Source: Kitasatospora sp. NA04385 (GTDB taxonomy: Bacteria > Actinomycetota > Actinomycetes > Streptomycetales > Streptomycetaceae). Taken from it: a stretch of 64,000 bases of DNA. Shown piece after piece: positions 47,781 to 56,616 of this stretch. The stretch covers positions 4,793,200 to 4,857,199 of the forward strand of contig NZ_CP054919.1 of NCBI RefSeq assembly GCF_013364235.1, given 5' to 3'. The position numbers and the translations under genes were made by a program. The notes beneath the pieces are model-generated. The model worked only from the letters and a program-made list of their open reading frames with translations. It had not been told where the DNA came from and made no database searches. Within the stretch, counting starts at the first letter, position 1; each line of letters starts with the position of its first letter.

Positions 47781-47920
47781 TCCGGGGTCCCCCAGTATCG
47801 ATCATGTGTACGGGCTGGCAGATCGTACTGGTGCGACCTGTTCCCGGGCGAGGCCTTTCGGGCGGGGAAACGCCGCCCGGCACGCGGCTTCCGGCGCCCC
47901 GGCCGCAACCCCGGCCCCAC

Positions 47921-47926
47921 TAGGCT
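47921..47926 (+). promoter_or_regulatory. TAGGCT -10 element, leaderless start likely
   Basis: The box ends 7 bases before the ATG at 47934. Confidence 0.5.
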
Positions 47927-47933
47927 CGGTTGC

Positions 47934-49088
47934 ATGACCCAGCACCAGCTTTCCCACGGCTTCGAGACGCTCGCCATCCACGCGGGCCAGGAAGCGGACC
48001 CCCGGACCGGGGCAGTCGTGACGCCGATCTACCAGGTGTCCACCTACAAGCAGGACGGCGTCGGCGGGCTGCGCGAGGGCTACGAGTACAGCCGCTCCGC
48101 CAACCCGACCCGCACCGCGCTGGAGGAGTGCCTGGCCGCGATCGAGGGCGGCGCCCGCGGCCTCGCCTTCGCCTCCGGACTGGCCGCCGAGGACACCCTG
48201 CTGCGCACCCTGCTGCAGCCCGGCGACCACATCGTCATCCCCAACGACGCGTACGGCGGCACCTTCCGGCTGTTCGCCAAGGTGCTGACCCGCTGGGGCG
48301 TCGAGTTCTCGGTCGCCGACACCCACCACCCCGAGAAGGTGCGCGAGGCGATCCGCCCGACCACCCGCGCGGTGTGGGTGGAGACCCCGTCCAACCCGCT
48401 GCTCGGCATCACCGACCTCGCCGCGGTCGCCGAGATCGCGCACGCCGCCGGCGCCAAGCTGGTGGTCGACAACACCTTCGCCAGCCCCTACCTCCAGCAG
48501 CCGATCTCGTTCGGCGCGGACGTGGTGGTGCACTCCACCACCAAGTACATGGGCGGGCACTCCGACGTGGTCGGCGGCGCCCTGGTGGTCGCCGACGCGG
48601 GCCTGGCCGAGGAGGTCGCCTACCACCAGAACGCGATGGGCGCGGTGGCCGGGCCGTTCGACGCCTGGCTGGTGCTGCGCGGCATCAAGACGCTCGGCGT
48701 CCGGATGGACCGGCACTCGGAGAACGCCGAGAAGGTCGCCGAACTGCTGGCCGGCCACCCGAAGGTGACGCAGGTGCTCTACCCCGGCCTGCCCGCCCAC
48801 CCCGGGCACGACGTCGCCGCCAAGCAGATGAAGGCGTTCGGCGGCATGGTGTCCTTCCGGGTCGCCGGCGGCGAGCAGGCCGCCGTCGAGGTCTGCAACC
48901 GGGCCGAACTGTTCACCCTGGGCGAGTCGTTGGGCGGCGTGGAGTCGCTGATCGAGCACCCCGGGCGGATGACCCACGCCTCCGCGGCCGGCTCCCCGCT
49001 GGAGGTGCCCGCCGACCTGGTGCGCATCTCGGTGGGCATCGAGTCCGCCGCCGACCTGCTGGCCGACCTGGAGCAGGCCCTCGGCTGA
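47934..49088 (+). CDS. metB: Cystathionine gamma-synthase
   Basis: This 384-residue PLP enzyme of the Cys/Met metabolism family forms cystathionine from an O-acylhomoserine and cysteine. PLP Lys is in VVHSTTKYMGGHSDVVGG (about 203). Substrate-site residues include EYSRSANPTR, ETPSNPLLGITD and the C-terminal SLGGVESLIEHPGRMTHAS. The family also includes gamma-lyases; the whole sequence fits the synthase group, but activity alone cannot be separated from sequence. The mRNA is probably leaderless. It is convergent with the MarR gene. Confidence 0.9.
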   Translation: MTQHQLSHGFETLAIHAGQEADPRTGAVVTPIYQVSTYKQDGVGGLREGYEYSRSANPTRTALEECLAAIEGGARGLAFASGLAAEDTLLRTLLQPGDHIVIPNDAYGGTFRLFAKVLTRWGVEFSVADTHHPEKVREAIRPTTRAVWVETPSNPLLGITDLAAVAEIAHAAGAKLVVDNTFASPYLQQPISFGADVVVHSTTKYMGGHSDVVGGALVVADAGLAEEVAYHQNAMGAVAGPFDAWLVLRGIKTLGVRMDRHSENAEKVAELLAGHPKVTQVLYPGLPAHPGHDVAAKQMKAFGGMVSFRVAGGEQAAVEVCNRAELFTLGESLGGVESLIEHPGRMTHASAAGSPLEVPADLVRISVGIESAADLLADLEQALG

Positions 49089-49109
49089 CGCGCCGTCCGC
49101 CCGTCCGGT

Positions 49110-49559
49110 TCAACGGCGGTCCAGCAGACCGTCGTTGAACCGGGCCAGCAGCGCGCAGAACACCGCCCGCTCCCGGGACGTCCAGCCCGCGGTCAGCTCG
49201 GCGATCAACTCCCGCCGCCGCTGCCGCACCTGGTCCAGCCGCCCGGCTCCCAGCGGCGTCAGCCCCAGCCGCACCGCCCGCCGGTCCGCCGGGTACGGCA
49301 GCCGCGCCACCAGCCGTTCGCGCAGCAGCGGCGCGGCCTGCCGGGTCACCGTCGAGGAGTCCACCCCGAGCTCCGCCGCCAGCGTCTTCACGTTGGCCGG
49401 GCCGGTCGCGGAGAGCTGCTCCAGCAGCAGGAAGGCGGCCCGGTCGAGTTCACCGGCGACACTGATCCGCCGCGCGAACACCGCGACCTGGTAAGGGAGC
49501 TGACTGTCCGCATCCGGACAGCCGGGGTCGGTGGGGGAATCGGGCGCAGGCAGGCTCAT
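49110..49559 (-). CDS. MarR-family regulator
   Basis: This 149-residue winged-helix regulator shows the MarR pattern: LTLLEQLSATGPANVKTLAAELGVDSSTVTRQAAPLLRERLVARLPYPADRRAVRLGLTPLG, with recognition helix SSTVTRQAAPL and the beta-wing YPADRRAVRL. The first 25 residues are Pro/Asp-rich. It lies divergently upstream of the threonine ammonia-lyase gene, 90 bases away, and may regulate it or itself. Confidence 0.9.
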   Translation of the reverse strand: MSLPAPDSPTDPGCPDADSQLPYQVAVFARRISVAGELDRAAFLLLEQLSATGPANVKTLAAELGVDSSTVTRQAAPLLRERLVARLPYPADRRAVRLGLTPLGAGRLDQVRQRRRELIAELTAGWTSRERAVFCALLARFNDGLLDRR

Positions 49560-49637
49560 CGCGGCTCACGGGGGGTGCGGGCGACTCGTGACCAGCAGCG
49601 TACGCGCGCCGGACGAACACCGGAACCACGCGCGTCC

Positions 49638-49643
49638 TAGGCT
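49638..49643 (+). promoter_or_regulatory. TAGGCT -10 element, leaderless start likely
   Basis: The box ends 6 bases before the ATG at 49650. Confidence 0.5.
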
Positions 49644-49649
49644 GCCCCC

Positions 49650-50861
49650 ATGCACAGTTGGCCGATCACGGTGGACGACGTCCTGGGCGCGCAGAAGATG
49701 CTGGCCGGGGTGGCCCGGATCACCCCCATGCAGACCAGCCGCCACCTGTCCGGGGTGGCCGGCACGCCCGTCCACCTCAAGTGCGAGAACCTGCAGCGCA
49801 CCGGCTCGTTCAAGCTGCGCGGCGCGTACGTGCGGATCGCCGGGCTCTCCCCGGTCGAGCGGGCCGCCGGGGTGGTCGCCGCCAGCGCCGGCAACCACGC
49901 GCAGGGCGTCGCGCTGGCCGCCGCGCTGCTGGGCGTGCGCTCCACCGTTTTCATGCCGCTCGCCGCGCCGCTGCCGAAGGTCGCCGCCACCCGCGAGTAC
50001 GGCGCCGAGGTCCGGCTGCACGGCGCCAACGTCGACCAGGCGCTGCAGGCCGCCCGCGAGTACGCCGAAGCGACCGGCGCGGTGTTCATCCACCCCTTCG
50101 ACCACTGGGACGTGATCACCGGCCAGGCCACCGTCGGCCTGGAGGTGCTGGAGCAGTGCCCCGAGGTGCGCACCGTGCTGGTCGGCACCGGCGGCGGCGG
50201 GCTGCTGGCCGGCGTGGCGATCGCGGTCAAGGCGCTGCGCCCGGACGTCCGGGTGATCGGCGTGCAGGCCGCCGCGGCCGCCGCGTACCCGCTGTCGCTG
50301 GCGGCGGGGCGCCCGGTCTCGCTGGAACGGTTCGCCACCATGGCGGACGGCATCATGGTCGGCCGCCCCGGCGACATCCCCTTCGAAGTGGTGAACGCGC
50401 TCGCGGACGGCGTGCTGACGGTCTCCGAGGACGAGCTCTCCCGCTCGCTGCTGGTCGGCCTGGAGCGGCTCAAGCTGGTGGTCGAGCCCGCCGGGGCGGC
50501 GCCGATCGCCGCGCTGCTGGCCGAGCCGGGCCGGTTCGAGGGGCCGGTGGTGGCGGTGCTCTCCGGCGGCAACATCGACCCGCAGCTGATGCAGCGGGTG
50601 CTGCGGCACGGGCTGGCCGCGGCGGGCCGCTACCTGTCGCTGCGGGTGCGGCTGTTCGACCGGCCGGGCTCGCTGGCCGACCTGCTGGGTGTGCTGACCA
50701 GGGTGGACGCCAACGTGCTGGACGTCGCGCACGTGCGGATCGACCCGCAGCTGGGCCTGACCGAGGTCGAGGTGGACCTGCACCTGGAGACCAAGGGCCC
50801 CGAGCACTGCGCGGCGGTGATCGGGGAGCTGCGCGAGGCCGGGTACGTGGTCAGCCGCTGA
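49650..50861 (+). CDS. ilvA: Threonine ammonia-lyase
   Basis: This 403-residue fold-type II PLP enzyme deaminates threonine to 2-oxobutanoate (isoleucine biosynthesis or catabolic). PLP Lys lies in CENLQRTGSFKLRGA (about 54). GGGGLLAG (phosphate loop) and VVAASAGNHAQGVA are present. A C-terminal ACT domain (about 325-400: LRVRLFDRPGSLADLLGVLTRVDANVLDVAHVRID, landmark RPGSLADLL) suggests allosteric control. The leader is absent or very short. It is divergent from the MarR regulator. Confidence 0.93.
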   Translation: MHSWPITVDDVLGAQKMLAGVARITPMQTSRHLSGVAGTPVHLKCENLQRTGSFKLRGAYVRIAGLSPVERAAGVVAASAGNHAQGVALAAALLGVRSTVFMPLAAPLPKVAATREYGAEVRLHGANVDQALQAAREYAEATGAVFIHPFDHWDVITGQATVGLEVLEQCPEVRTVLVGTGGGGLLAGVAIAVKALRPDVRVIGVQAAAAAAYPLSLAAGRPVSLERFATMADGIMVGRPGDIPFEVVNALADGVLTVSEDELSRSLLVGLERLKLVVEPAGAAPIAALLAEPGRFEGPVVAVLSGGNIDPQLMQRVLRHGLAAAGRYLSLRVRLFDRPGSLADLLGVLTRVDANVLDVAHVRIDPQLGLTEVEVDLHLETKGPEHCAAVIGELREAGYVVSR

Positions 50862-50969
50862 GGCCGTCGGGTCGTCGGTGCCGGTCGCGGCCGGGCCGTC
50901 GGTCGAGGTGTCGGCCGGGTTGTCAGTGCCGGGTGGAAGGCTGTGACCCGCCTCACCTGCGGCGCTTGA

Positions 50970-51010
50970 CGCGATATATCGCGAGTGACAGCATCTTGCG
51001 ATGTATCGCG
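50970..51010. promoter_or_regulatory. Tandem PadR-like operators CGCGATATATCGCG and TGCGATGTATCGCG
   Basis: A perfect 14-bp palindrome lies at 50970-50983 and a near-copy at 50997-51010, centres 27 bp apart, just after TTGAC (a -35-like box at 50966-50970). The motif and the target (an ABC exporter) match PadR-type repressor sites. No PadR gene is in this window. Confidence 0.6.
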
Positions 51011-51092
51011 AGCTTCGCCGCCGGTGGGCTCGGGTAACAAATCGGATGATTTCCCCACAGAATCGACTCGCATCAGGAGATGAGGCAGGCCC

Positions 51093-52109
51093 ATGGCGGC
51101 AGCCATCGAAGCCGAGAACCTGGTCAAGACCTTCGGTGACGTCCGCGCCCTGGACGGCGTGAGCCTGGACGTCCCCGAGGGCACCGTCCTCGGGCTGCTC
51201 GGGCCCAACGGCGCGGGCAAGACCACCACCGTCCGCGTCCTGACCACCCTGCTCCAACCGGACTCCGGCCGGGCCACCGTGGCCGGGGTCGACGTCCTCA
51301 AGCACCCCAACAAGGTGCGCAGCCTGATCGGCCTCTCCGGCCAGTACGCGGCCGTGGACGAGTACCTCACCGGCCGCGAGAACCTCCAGATGGTCGGCGA
51401 GCTCTACCAGATGAGCGCCCGCGACGCGAAGAAGCGGGCCCTGGAGCTGCTGGAGTGGTTCCACCTCTCCGAGGCCATGGACCGCACCGCCAAGACCTAC
51501 TCCGGCGGCATGCGCCGCCGCCTCGACCTGGCCGCCGCCCTGGTGGTCCGGCCCCCGGTGATGTTCCTCGACGAGCCCACCACCGGCCTCGACCCGCGCA
51601 ACCGGATCGCCCTGTGGGAGGTCATCGAGACCCTGGTCGACCAGGGCACCACCCTGCTGCTCACCACCCAGTACCTGGAGGAGGCCGACCGCCTCGCCCA
51701 CGACATCGCGGTGGTCGACCACGGCAAGGTGATCGCCCGCGGCACCGCCGACGAGCTCAAGCGCCAGATCGGCGGCGAGCGGATCGAGGTGGTCGTCCGG
51801 GCCGCCGACCTCGTCCCCGAGGCCGTCGCCGCGCTCACCCCGTACGCCAAGGGCGACCCGACGGTGGAGCGGAACACCCGCCGGATCACCGTCCCGGTCA
51901 GCGGCGGCGCCCGGGTGCTCGCCGATGCCATCCGCGAACTGGACGCCCGCTCCATCGAGATCGACGACATCGGCCTGCGCCGCCCGACCCTCGACGACGT
52001 CTTCCTCTCCCTCACCGGCCACGTCACCGAGGAGGGGGCGGACGAGGAGGACGGCGGCGCGGCCGCCGACGCCAAGAAGGGCCGCCGCGGCCACGGGAAG
52101 GACGCCTGA
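51093..52109 (+). CDS. DrrA-like ABC exporter ATPase (daunorubicin-resistance family)
   Basis: This is a 338-residue ATPase. Walker A LGPNGAGKTTTVRVL (about 38-46), signature YSGGMRRRLDLAAAL (about 137), Walker B VMFLDEPTTGLDPRNR and H-loop TTQYLEEADR are present. A C-terminal DUF4162-like domain (about 220-310) follows and is characteristic of the DrrA group (DDIGLRRPTLDDVFLSLTGH). An acidic, basic tail follows (DEEDGGAAADAKKGRRGHGKDA). The start follows the leader with operators at 50970-51010. It forms an operon with the permease one base downstream (stop TGA, then ATG). Confidence 0.93.
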   Translation: MAAAIEAENLVKTFGDVRALDGVSLDVPEGTVLGLLGPNGAGKTTTVRVLTTLLQPDSGRATVAGVDVLKHPNKVRSLIGLSGQYAAVDEYLTGRENLQMVGELYQMSARDAKKRALELLEWFHLSEAMDRTAKTYSGGMRRRLDLAAALVVRPPVMFLDEPTTGLDPRNRIALWEVIETLVDQGTTLLLTTQYLEEADRLAHDIAVVDHGKVIARGTADELKRQIGGERIEVVVRAADLVPEAVAALTPYAKGDPTVERNTRRITVPVSGGARVLADAIRELDARSIEIDDIGLRRPTLDDVFLSLTGHVTEEGADEEDGGAAADAKKGRRGHGKDA

Positions 52110-52110
52110 G

Positions 52111-52971
52111 ATGACACTCTCCGACACCCGGGGCGCCATCGGCGGCGCCCCCGTCACCCCGCGCCGCGGCGTCGCCGCCACCGCCCACGACTCCTGGGTG
52201 GTCGCCAAGCGGAACCTGCGCCGGATGACCCGGATCCCGGAGATCGTGGTCTTCGGCCTCATGCAGCCGGTCATGTTCGTGCTGCTGTTCTCGTACGTCA
52301 TGGGCGGCGCGATCGCGATCCCCGGCGCGCAGCCCAGCCACCAGACGTACATCGAGTACCTGATGGCCGGCATCTTCGCCCAGACCGTCACCTTCGCGGT
52401 GGCCGGCGCCTCGGCCGGCATCGCGGAGGACATGACCAAGGGCCTGGTCGACCGGTTCCGCTCGCTGCCGATGTCCCGGGCCGCCGTGCTCACCGGGCGC
52501 ACCCTGGCCGACCTGGTGCAGACCGCGTTCATCCTGGTCGTGCTGTCGCTGGTCGCGCTGGCGGTCGGCTGGCGGATCCACAACGGCGTGCTGGACATGC
52601 TCGCCGCGTTCGGCCTGCTGCTGCTGCTCGGCTACGCCTTCTCCTGGATCGGCGCGCTGATCGGCCTGTCGGTGCGCAGCCCCGAGGCGGCCACCTCGGC
52701 CGGGCTGATCTGGCTGTTCCCGCTGACCTTCGTCTCCAACGCCTTCGTACCGGTCAGCTCGATGCCGGACTGGCTGCAGCCGGTCGCCTACTGGAACCCG
52801 TTCTCCGCCACCGTGCAGGCCTGCCGCAGCCTGTTCGGCAACCAGCTCGGCCCGGTGCCGGACTCCTGGCCGATGCAGCACGCCGCGCTGGTCTCGGTGG
52901 TCTGGTCGGTCCTCATCACGGCGGTCTTCTCCTGGCTGGCGGTGCGCAAGTACCGCCGCGCGGCCGGCTGA
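52111..52971 (+). CDS. DrrB-like ABC-2 permease
   Basis: This 286-residue membrane protein has six predicted transmembrane segments (VFGLMQPVMFVLLFSYVMGGA first, SVVWSVLITAVFSWLAVRKY last). The ABC-2 motif region AGIAEDMTKGLVDRFRSLPMSRAAVLTGR is in the cytosolic loop, and LIWLFPLTFVSNAFVPVSSMPDWLQPVAYWNPFS is the signature of the DrrB family. It is directly downstream of the ATPase. The complex would export a hydrophobic compound or lipid; the resistance role is by family analogy. Confidence 0.93.
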   Translation: MTLSDTRGAIGGAPVTPRRGVAATAHDSWVVAKRNLRRMTRIPEIVVFGLMQPVMFVLLFSYVMGGAIAIPGAQPSHQTYIEYLMAGIFAQTVTFAVAGASAGIAEDMTKGLVDRFRSLPMSRAAVLTGRTLADLVQTAFILVVLSLVALAVGWRIHNGVLDMLAAFGLLLLLGYAFSWIGALIGLSVRSPEAATSAGLIWLFPLTFVSNAFVPVSSMPDWLQPVAYWNPFSATVQACRSLFGNQLGPVPDSWPMQHAALVSVVWSVLITAVFSWLAVRKYRRAAG

Positions 52972-52994
52972 CCGCCCCGCCCCGCCGGACACGC

Positions 52995-53033
52995 GCGACG
53001 GCCGCTCCCCCCACCCGGGGGAGCGGCCGTCGC
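52995..53033. terminator. Perfect 17-bp bidirectional terminator
   Basis: 52995-53011 pairs exactly with 53017-53033 around a 5-nt loop between the convergent permease and greA genes. Confidence 0.85.
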
Positions 53034-53058
53034 GGCGCGTGCGGTCCGTCCGGGGCGG

Positions 53059-53556
53059 TCAGCCCGAGAACGGCTTGGCGTCGACGATCTTCACGCTGGC
53101 CTTCTTGCCGTTCGGCAGCTCGTACTGGGCGTTCTCGCCCACCGACTTGCCGATGATGCCCCGGCCCAGCGGCGACTGCGGGGAGTACACGTCGATGTCG
53201 CCGTCGGTGACCTCGCGGGAGGCCAGCAGGAACTCCATGGTGTCGTCCTCGTCGCCGTCGAAGGCGACCTTCACCAGCATGCCCGGGGCCACCACGCCCG
53301 AGTCGGCCGGGGCCTCGCCGACCTTCGCCCGCTCCAGCAGCTGGGACAGCTGGCGGATGCGGGCCTCGGTCTTGCCCTGCTCGTCCTTGGCCGCGTGGTA
53401 GCCGGCGTTCTCCTTGAGGTCGCCCTCCTCGCGCGCGGCCTCGATCTTCTTCGCGATCTCGATGCGCCAGGGCCCGGTCAACTGGTCAAGCTCGGCCTTG
53501 AGCTTGTTGTAGTGGTCCTGAGTGAGCCAGGTCACGTCATCGTTGGTCTGGGTCAC
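53059..53556 (-). CDS. greA: Transcription elongation factor GreA
   Basis: This 165-residue factor rescues backtracked RNA polymerase. The N-terminal coiled coil is YNKLKAELDQLTGPWRIEIAKKIEAAREEGDLKENAGYHAAKDEQGKTEARIRQL (landmark EEGDLKENAGYHAAKDEQ, whose acidic tip enters the secondary channel). The C-terminal FKBP-like domain contains DVYSPQSPLGRGIIGKSVGENAQYELPNGK. GTG 53556 is preceded by GAGGAG, 7 bases away. The gene order greA-DUF4307-mca (divergent) is conserved in Streptomyces. Confidence 0.96.
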   Translation of the reverse strand: MTQTNDDVTWLTQDHYNKLKAELDQLTGPWRIEIAKKIEAAREEGDLKENAGYHAAKDEQGKTEARIRQLSQLLERAKVGEAPADSGVVAPGMLVKVAFDGDEDDTMEFLLASREVTDGDIDVYSPQSPLGRGIIGKSVGENAQYELPNGKKASVKIVDAKPFSG

Positions 53557-53785
53557 GGGGTGCTCCTCGTCGGTGCTGGCGTCGCCCCGGGGGTGGACCG
53601 GCGGCAGTGGGTCGATTTTCTGGGCAGATGCAAAGCAACGCCCGCTCCCGAGCCGGTCGGCGCGGAAGGGGCGAAACCACGAGCCTAACAAGTTCCGGGC
53701 GCGGACGGGAGGGCTGCGGGCAGCCGGCGGCCTCCCCGGGCCCGGCTGCCCTCCGAAAGGGTGAGCGAGGCGGCGGCGGAGCGCG

Positions 53786-54223
53786 TTACTCCTTGTCGGG
53801 GGTGCAGCCGAGCAGCTCCGCGGTGGTGCCGCGGGCGGTGGTCCGGAGCGTGACCACCTGGTCGTAGCTGCTGCCCGCCGCCGGGACCTGGAAGTCCGAC
53901 TGGCCGACCACCGAGCCGTCCGTCCCCTGCGAGCGCACCGTGCACACCCCGGAGGTGCCCGCGCTCTTGCGCACCGACAGCTGCAGCTGCAGCTCGGTGT
54001 CCGACACCGCCTGGAAGGTGGGCACCGTACCGTTCATCCTGGTCTCGCGCAGCAGGTACGAGCTGCCCAGCCAGGCGATCAGCCCGAGGAACAGCACCCC
54101 GCACACCGCCGCGGCCACCCGCAGCCTGCGGTCGGCCGTCCGGTCGTCGGCCCGGCTGTAGCGGCCGGCCGGCGGTGCGGCCGGCGGTGCGGTGCGGGTC
54201 TCGGGCGTAGGGCTGTGGTCCAT
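53786..54223 (-). CDS. DUF4307 membrane protein
   Basis: This 145-residue protein has a Pro/Ala/Thr-rich N-terminus, a transmembrane helix (about 45-65, VAAAVCGVLFLGLIAWLGSSYLL) and a beta-rich extracytoplasmic DUF4307 domain. Cys residues are in SGVCTVRSQ and LLGCTPDKE. The role is unknown. It sits between greA and mca in actinobacteria. ATG 54223 is chosen because AAAGGA precedes it; the longer in-frame form has an implausible charged extension. Confidence 0.88.
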   Translation of the reverse strand: MDHSPTPETRTAPPAAPPAGRYSRADDRTADRRLRVAAAVCGVLFLGLIAWLGSSYLLRETRMNGTVPTFQAVSDTELQLQLSVRKSAGTSGVCTVRSQGTDGSVVGQSDFQVPAAGSSYDQVVTLRTTARGTTAELLGCTPDKE

Positions 54224-54381
54224 GGCGGGGCTCGGTCCTTTCGCGGAGCGGCGTTCGTCCTTCGGTGGGAATGGACGGGCCCTCCAGTCCGTCACTATAG
54301 GAGGGTCACGTCCGCGCCAGAGGCGGCGGGGGAGCCGGCCCGACGAACCCGGACATACCTGTACCTGAAGGGGATCAGGCG

Positions 54382-55251
54382 TTGAGCGAGCAGTTGCGTT
54401 TGATGGCGGTGCACGCGCACCCGGACGACGAGTCCAGCAAGGGCGCCGCCACCATGGCCATGTACGTGGCCCAGGGGGTGGAGGTCCTGGTCGCCACGTG
54501 CACCGGAGGGGAGCGCGGGTCGATCCTCAACCCCAAGCTCCAGGGCGACCCGTGGGTCGAGGAGAACATCCACGAGGTCCGCCGCAAGGAGATGGACGCC
54601 GCCCGGGAGATCCTCGGCGTCCGGCAGGCGTGGCTCGGCTACGTCGACTCGGGCCTGCCCGAGGGCGACCCGCTGCCCCCGCTGCCCGAGGGCTGCTTCG
54701 CCCTGGAGGAGGTCGAGGTCGCGGCGGGCGCCCTGGTCAAGCTGATCCGCGAGTTCCGCCCGCACGTGATCACCACGTACGACGAGAACGGCGGCTACCC
54801 GCACCCCGACCACATCATGACCCACAAGATCACCATGGTGGCCTTCGAGGCGGCCGGCGATCCGGCGGCCTACCCCGAGGCCGGCGAGCCCTGGCAGCCG
54901 TCCAAGCTCTACTACAACCACGGCTTCCCGATGGGCCGGATCCGGGCCCTGCACGCCTACCTCAGCGAGAACGGGCACGACTCCCCGTACGGCGAGTGGA
55001 TCGAGGGCTGGGAGAAGTCCGGCCGGGCCGAGCGGGAGATCACCTCCCGGATCGAGTGCGCCGACTTCTTCGAGATCCGTGACAAGGCACTGATCGCGCA
55101 CGCCACCCAGATCGACCCGGACGGGCCCTGGTTCCGCGTCCCGATCGACATCCAGCGCGAGGTCTGGCCCACCGAGGACTACGAGCTCGCCAAGTCCCTG
55201 GTCGACACCGACCTCCCCGAGACCGACCTCTTCGCGGGCCTGCGCAAGTAG
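54382..55251 (+). CDS. mca: Mycothiol S-conjugate amidase
   Basis: This 289-residue zinc amidase cleaves mycothiol-xenobiotic conjugates to mercapturic acids for export. Zinc site: AVHAHPDDESSKG gives His13, Asp15/Asp16 (family ligands HPDDE), with the second His in YPHPDHIMTHK (about 142). TTG at 54382 is used as the start because SEQLRLMAVHAHPDD immediately follows it, the family N-terminus, and GGGGA is upstream. No ATG fits. It diverges from DUF4307. Presence of Mca identifies a mycothiol-producing actinobacterium. Confidence 0.95.
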   Translation: MSEQLRLMAVHAHPDDESSKGAATMAMYVAQGVEVLVATCTGGERGSILNPKLQGDPWVEENIHEVRRKEMDAAREILGVRQAWLGYVDSGLPEGDPLPPLPEGCFALEEVEVAAGALVKLIREFRPHVITTYDENGGYPHPDHIMTHKITMVAFEAAGDPAAYPEAGEPWQPSKLYYNHGFPMGRIRALHAYLSENGHDSPYGEWIEGWEKSGRAEREITSRIECADFFEIRDKALIAHATQIDPDGPWFRVPIDIQREVWPTEDYELAKSLVDTDLPETDLFAGLRK

Positions 55252-55329
55252 CCCGTTCGTCCCGCCCCGCACCGCCCCGCACCACCCCCCGGTGACCCGG
55301 CCGTCCTAAGGCCGGGTCACCATGGAGGA

Positions 55330-55521
55330 ATGAGCACCCCCGTGAACCCCGTCCAGCTCGCCACCGCCCTGGCCCTCGACGAAACCAAGGTCACCCCCGG
55401 TCTCCTCGGCTTCGTGGTCTTCGCCGCCCTCGGCATCGCCACCTGGTTCCTGCTGAAGTCGATGAACGCCCGCTTCAAGAAGATCGACTTCACCGAGCAG
55501 CCGGACCCCAAGGACGACTGA
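55330..55521 (+). CDS. Small single-pass membrane protein (63 aa)
   Basis: ATG 55330 follows GGAGGA. One transmembrane helix (GLLGFVVFAALGIATWFLLKS) lies between a short extracytoplasmic-type N-terminus and a basic-acidic tail (FKKIDFTEQPDPKDD). It resembles short conserved Streptomyces proteins downstream of mca. No function can be assigned. Confidence 0.78.
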   Translation: MSTPVNPVQLATALALDETKVTPGLLGFVVFAALGIATWFLLKSMNARFKKIDFTEQPDPKDD

Positions 55522-55619
55522 CCCGCCCGCAGGCCTCCCCGGCCGCCCCTGCCCCGGGAAGGGCCGCGGCCCCGTACCGCCCCGCCCGAGGCCGACCGGC
55601 CGCGCGCGCGGAGGACGGG

Positions 55620-56045
55620 TCAGATCGCGCCGAGGTCGACCTCGACCGCGAACGGAGCGGTGGTCCTCATCGTGCCCGTGAACACGTCCGCGTCGCGGTA
55701 GGACCGGCTCGCGGGGTCGAGGACGTAGGTGCAGACGAGAGGGACGCCGTTGGCGGTCTGCTCGATCCGCCAGTAGAAGGCGATGCCGGCCTGCGCGTAC
55801 TGGTCCACCTTCACGATGCGGTCGGTGGTCTCCGAACCAGGCGGCGGGTGGGGGTGATGTCGATGGTCTCCGCCCGGTAGACCACGACGTCGGGCCGCCG
55901 GTTGGTGAGCGGCACGTCCTGCAACCGGACATCGAAGTCCGTGTCGGCGTTCCAGTCCGTGCCGGCGGCTGCATCCAGGGCGTTCGCCAGGACCCGGGCC
56001 AGGCGGTTGTGCCGCGACCCGTACGAGTCCGTGGCCCCATATCCT
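55620..56045 (-). pseudogene. Decayed Uma2-family nuclease-like gene
   Basis: The C-terminal part (IVKVDQYAQAGIAFYWRIEQTANGVPLVCTYVLDPASRSY... ending VEVDLGAI) is a clear Uma2 (PD-(D/E)XK) segment. The upstream part (SYGSRHNRLARVLANALDAA...DTDFDVRLQDVPLTNRRPDVVVYRAETIDITPT) continues in a different frame, with an internal deletion near 55845 that removes the stretch between ITPT and GSETTDR. There is no proper N-terminus: the sequence abuts the divergent gene at 56071. Confidence 0.75.
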
Positions 56046-56070
56046 GAGAGGCGACAGGAAGGAGCCGTTG

Positions 56071-56616
56071 ATGAGCGTCGACGCGGTCATGAACACCGAG
56101 TTCCCCGCCGGGTACGTGCTCTTCTTCGGTACCGACGGGAAGGTGGTCATGACCCCGCGGAGCGAAGAGCACTCCAGCACGATCAAGTCGATGCAGATCG
56201 ACTCGCTCTCGCTCGGGCGGCACGCGAAGACCACCTCCGACGTGTACCTGGACTTCCCCGCCGACGAGAACTCGGCCCCGGACTTCGCGATCCTGCGGGA
56301 GGACGCGCAGCGGCAGGGCAAGCGCTACGGCTTCGAGGACGTGCTGCTGATCGCCGAGGTGGTGTCGGCCTCCTCCGCGCGCAAGGACTACGACGACTGC
56401 ACGGCGAAGTACGGTCGCTACGGCATCCCGGTCTACGTGGTGGTGGACCCGTACGCCGCGGAGGTCGTCGTCCACACCCGGCCCACCGGCTCCGGCTACA
56501 TCGCGGCGCACACCCACCAGTACGGCTCGGGCAAGCTGCCCATCGAGCTGGCCGACGGGCGGACCTACACCCTCGACCTGGACGAGCTGCCCCGGCCCGA
56601 GGCCGACGCCCGCTGA
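56071..56616 (+). CDS. Uma2-family PD-(D/E)XK nuclease-like protein
   Basis: This 181-residue protein belongs to the Uma2 family, abundant in Streptomyces and of unknown biological role. Landmarks: VYLDFPADENSAPDFAILREDAQ, LLIAEVVSASSARKDYDDCTAKYGRYGIPVYVVVDPYAAEVVVHT (the catalytic-type Glu in IAEVVS and K in KYG). A short acidic tail follows. ATG 56071 (AGGAAGGAG upstream). It is head-to-head with a decayed relative at 55620-56045. Confidence 0.8.
   Translation: MSVDAVMNTEFPAGYVLFFGTDGKVVMTPRSEEHSSTIKSMQIDSLSLGRHAKTTSDVYLDFPADENSAPDFAILREDAQRQGKRYGFEDVLLIAEVVSASSARKDYDDCTAKYGRYGIPVYVVVDPYAAEVVVHTRPTGSGYIAAHTHQYGSGKLPIELADGRTYTLDLDELPRPEADAR

Noticed and set aside
48080-48475. Minus-strand frame in cystathionine gamma-synthase
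   Set aside because: Shadow of the coding strand with no RBS and no domain.
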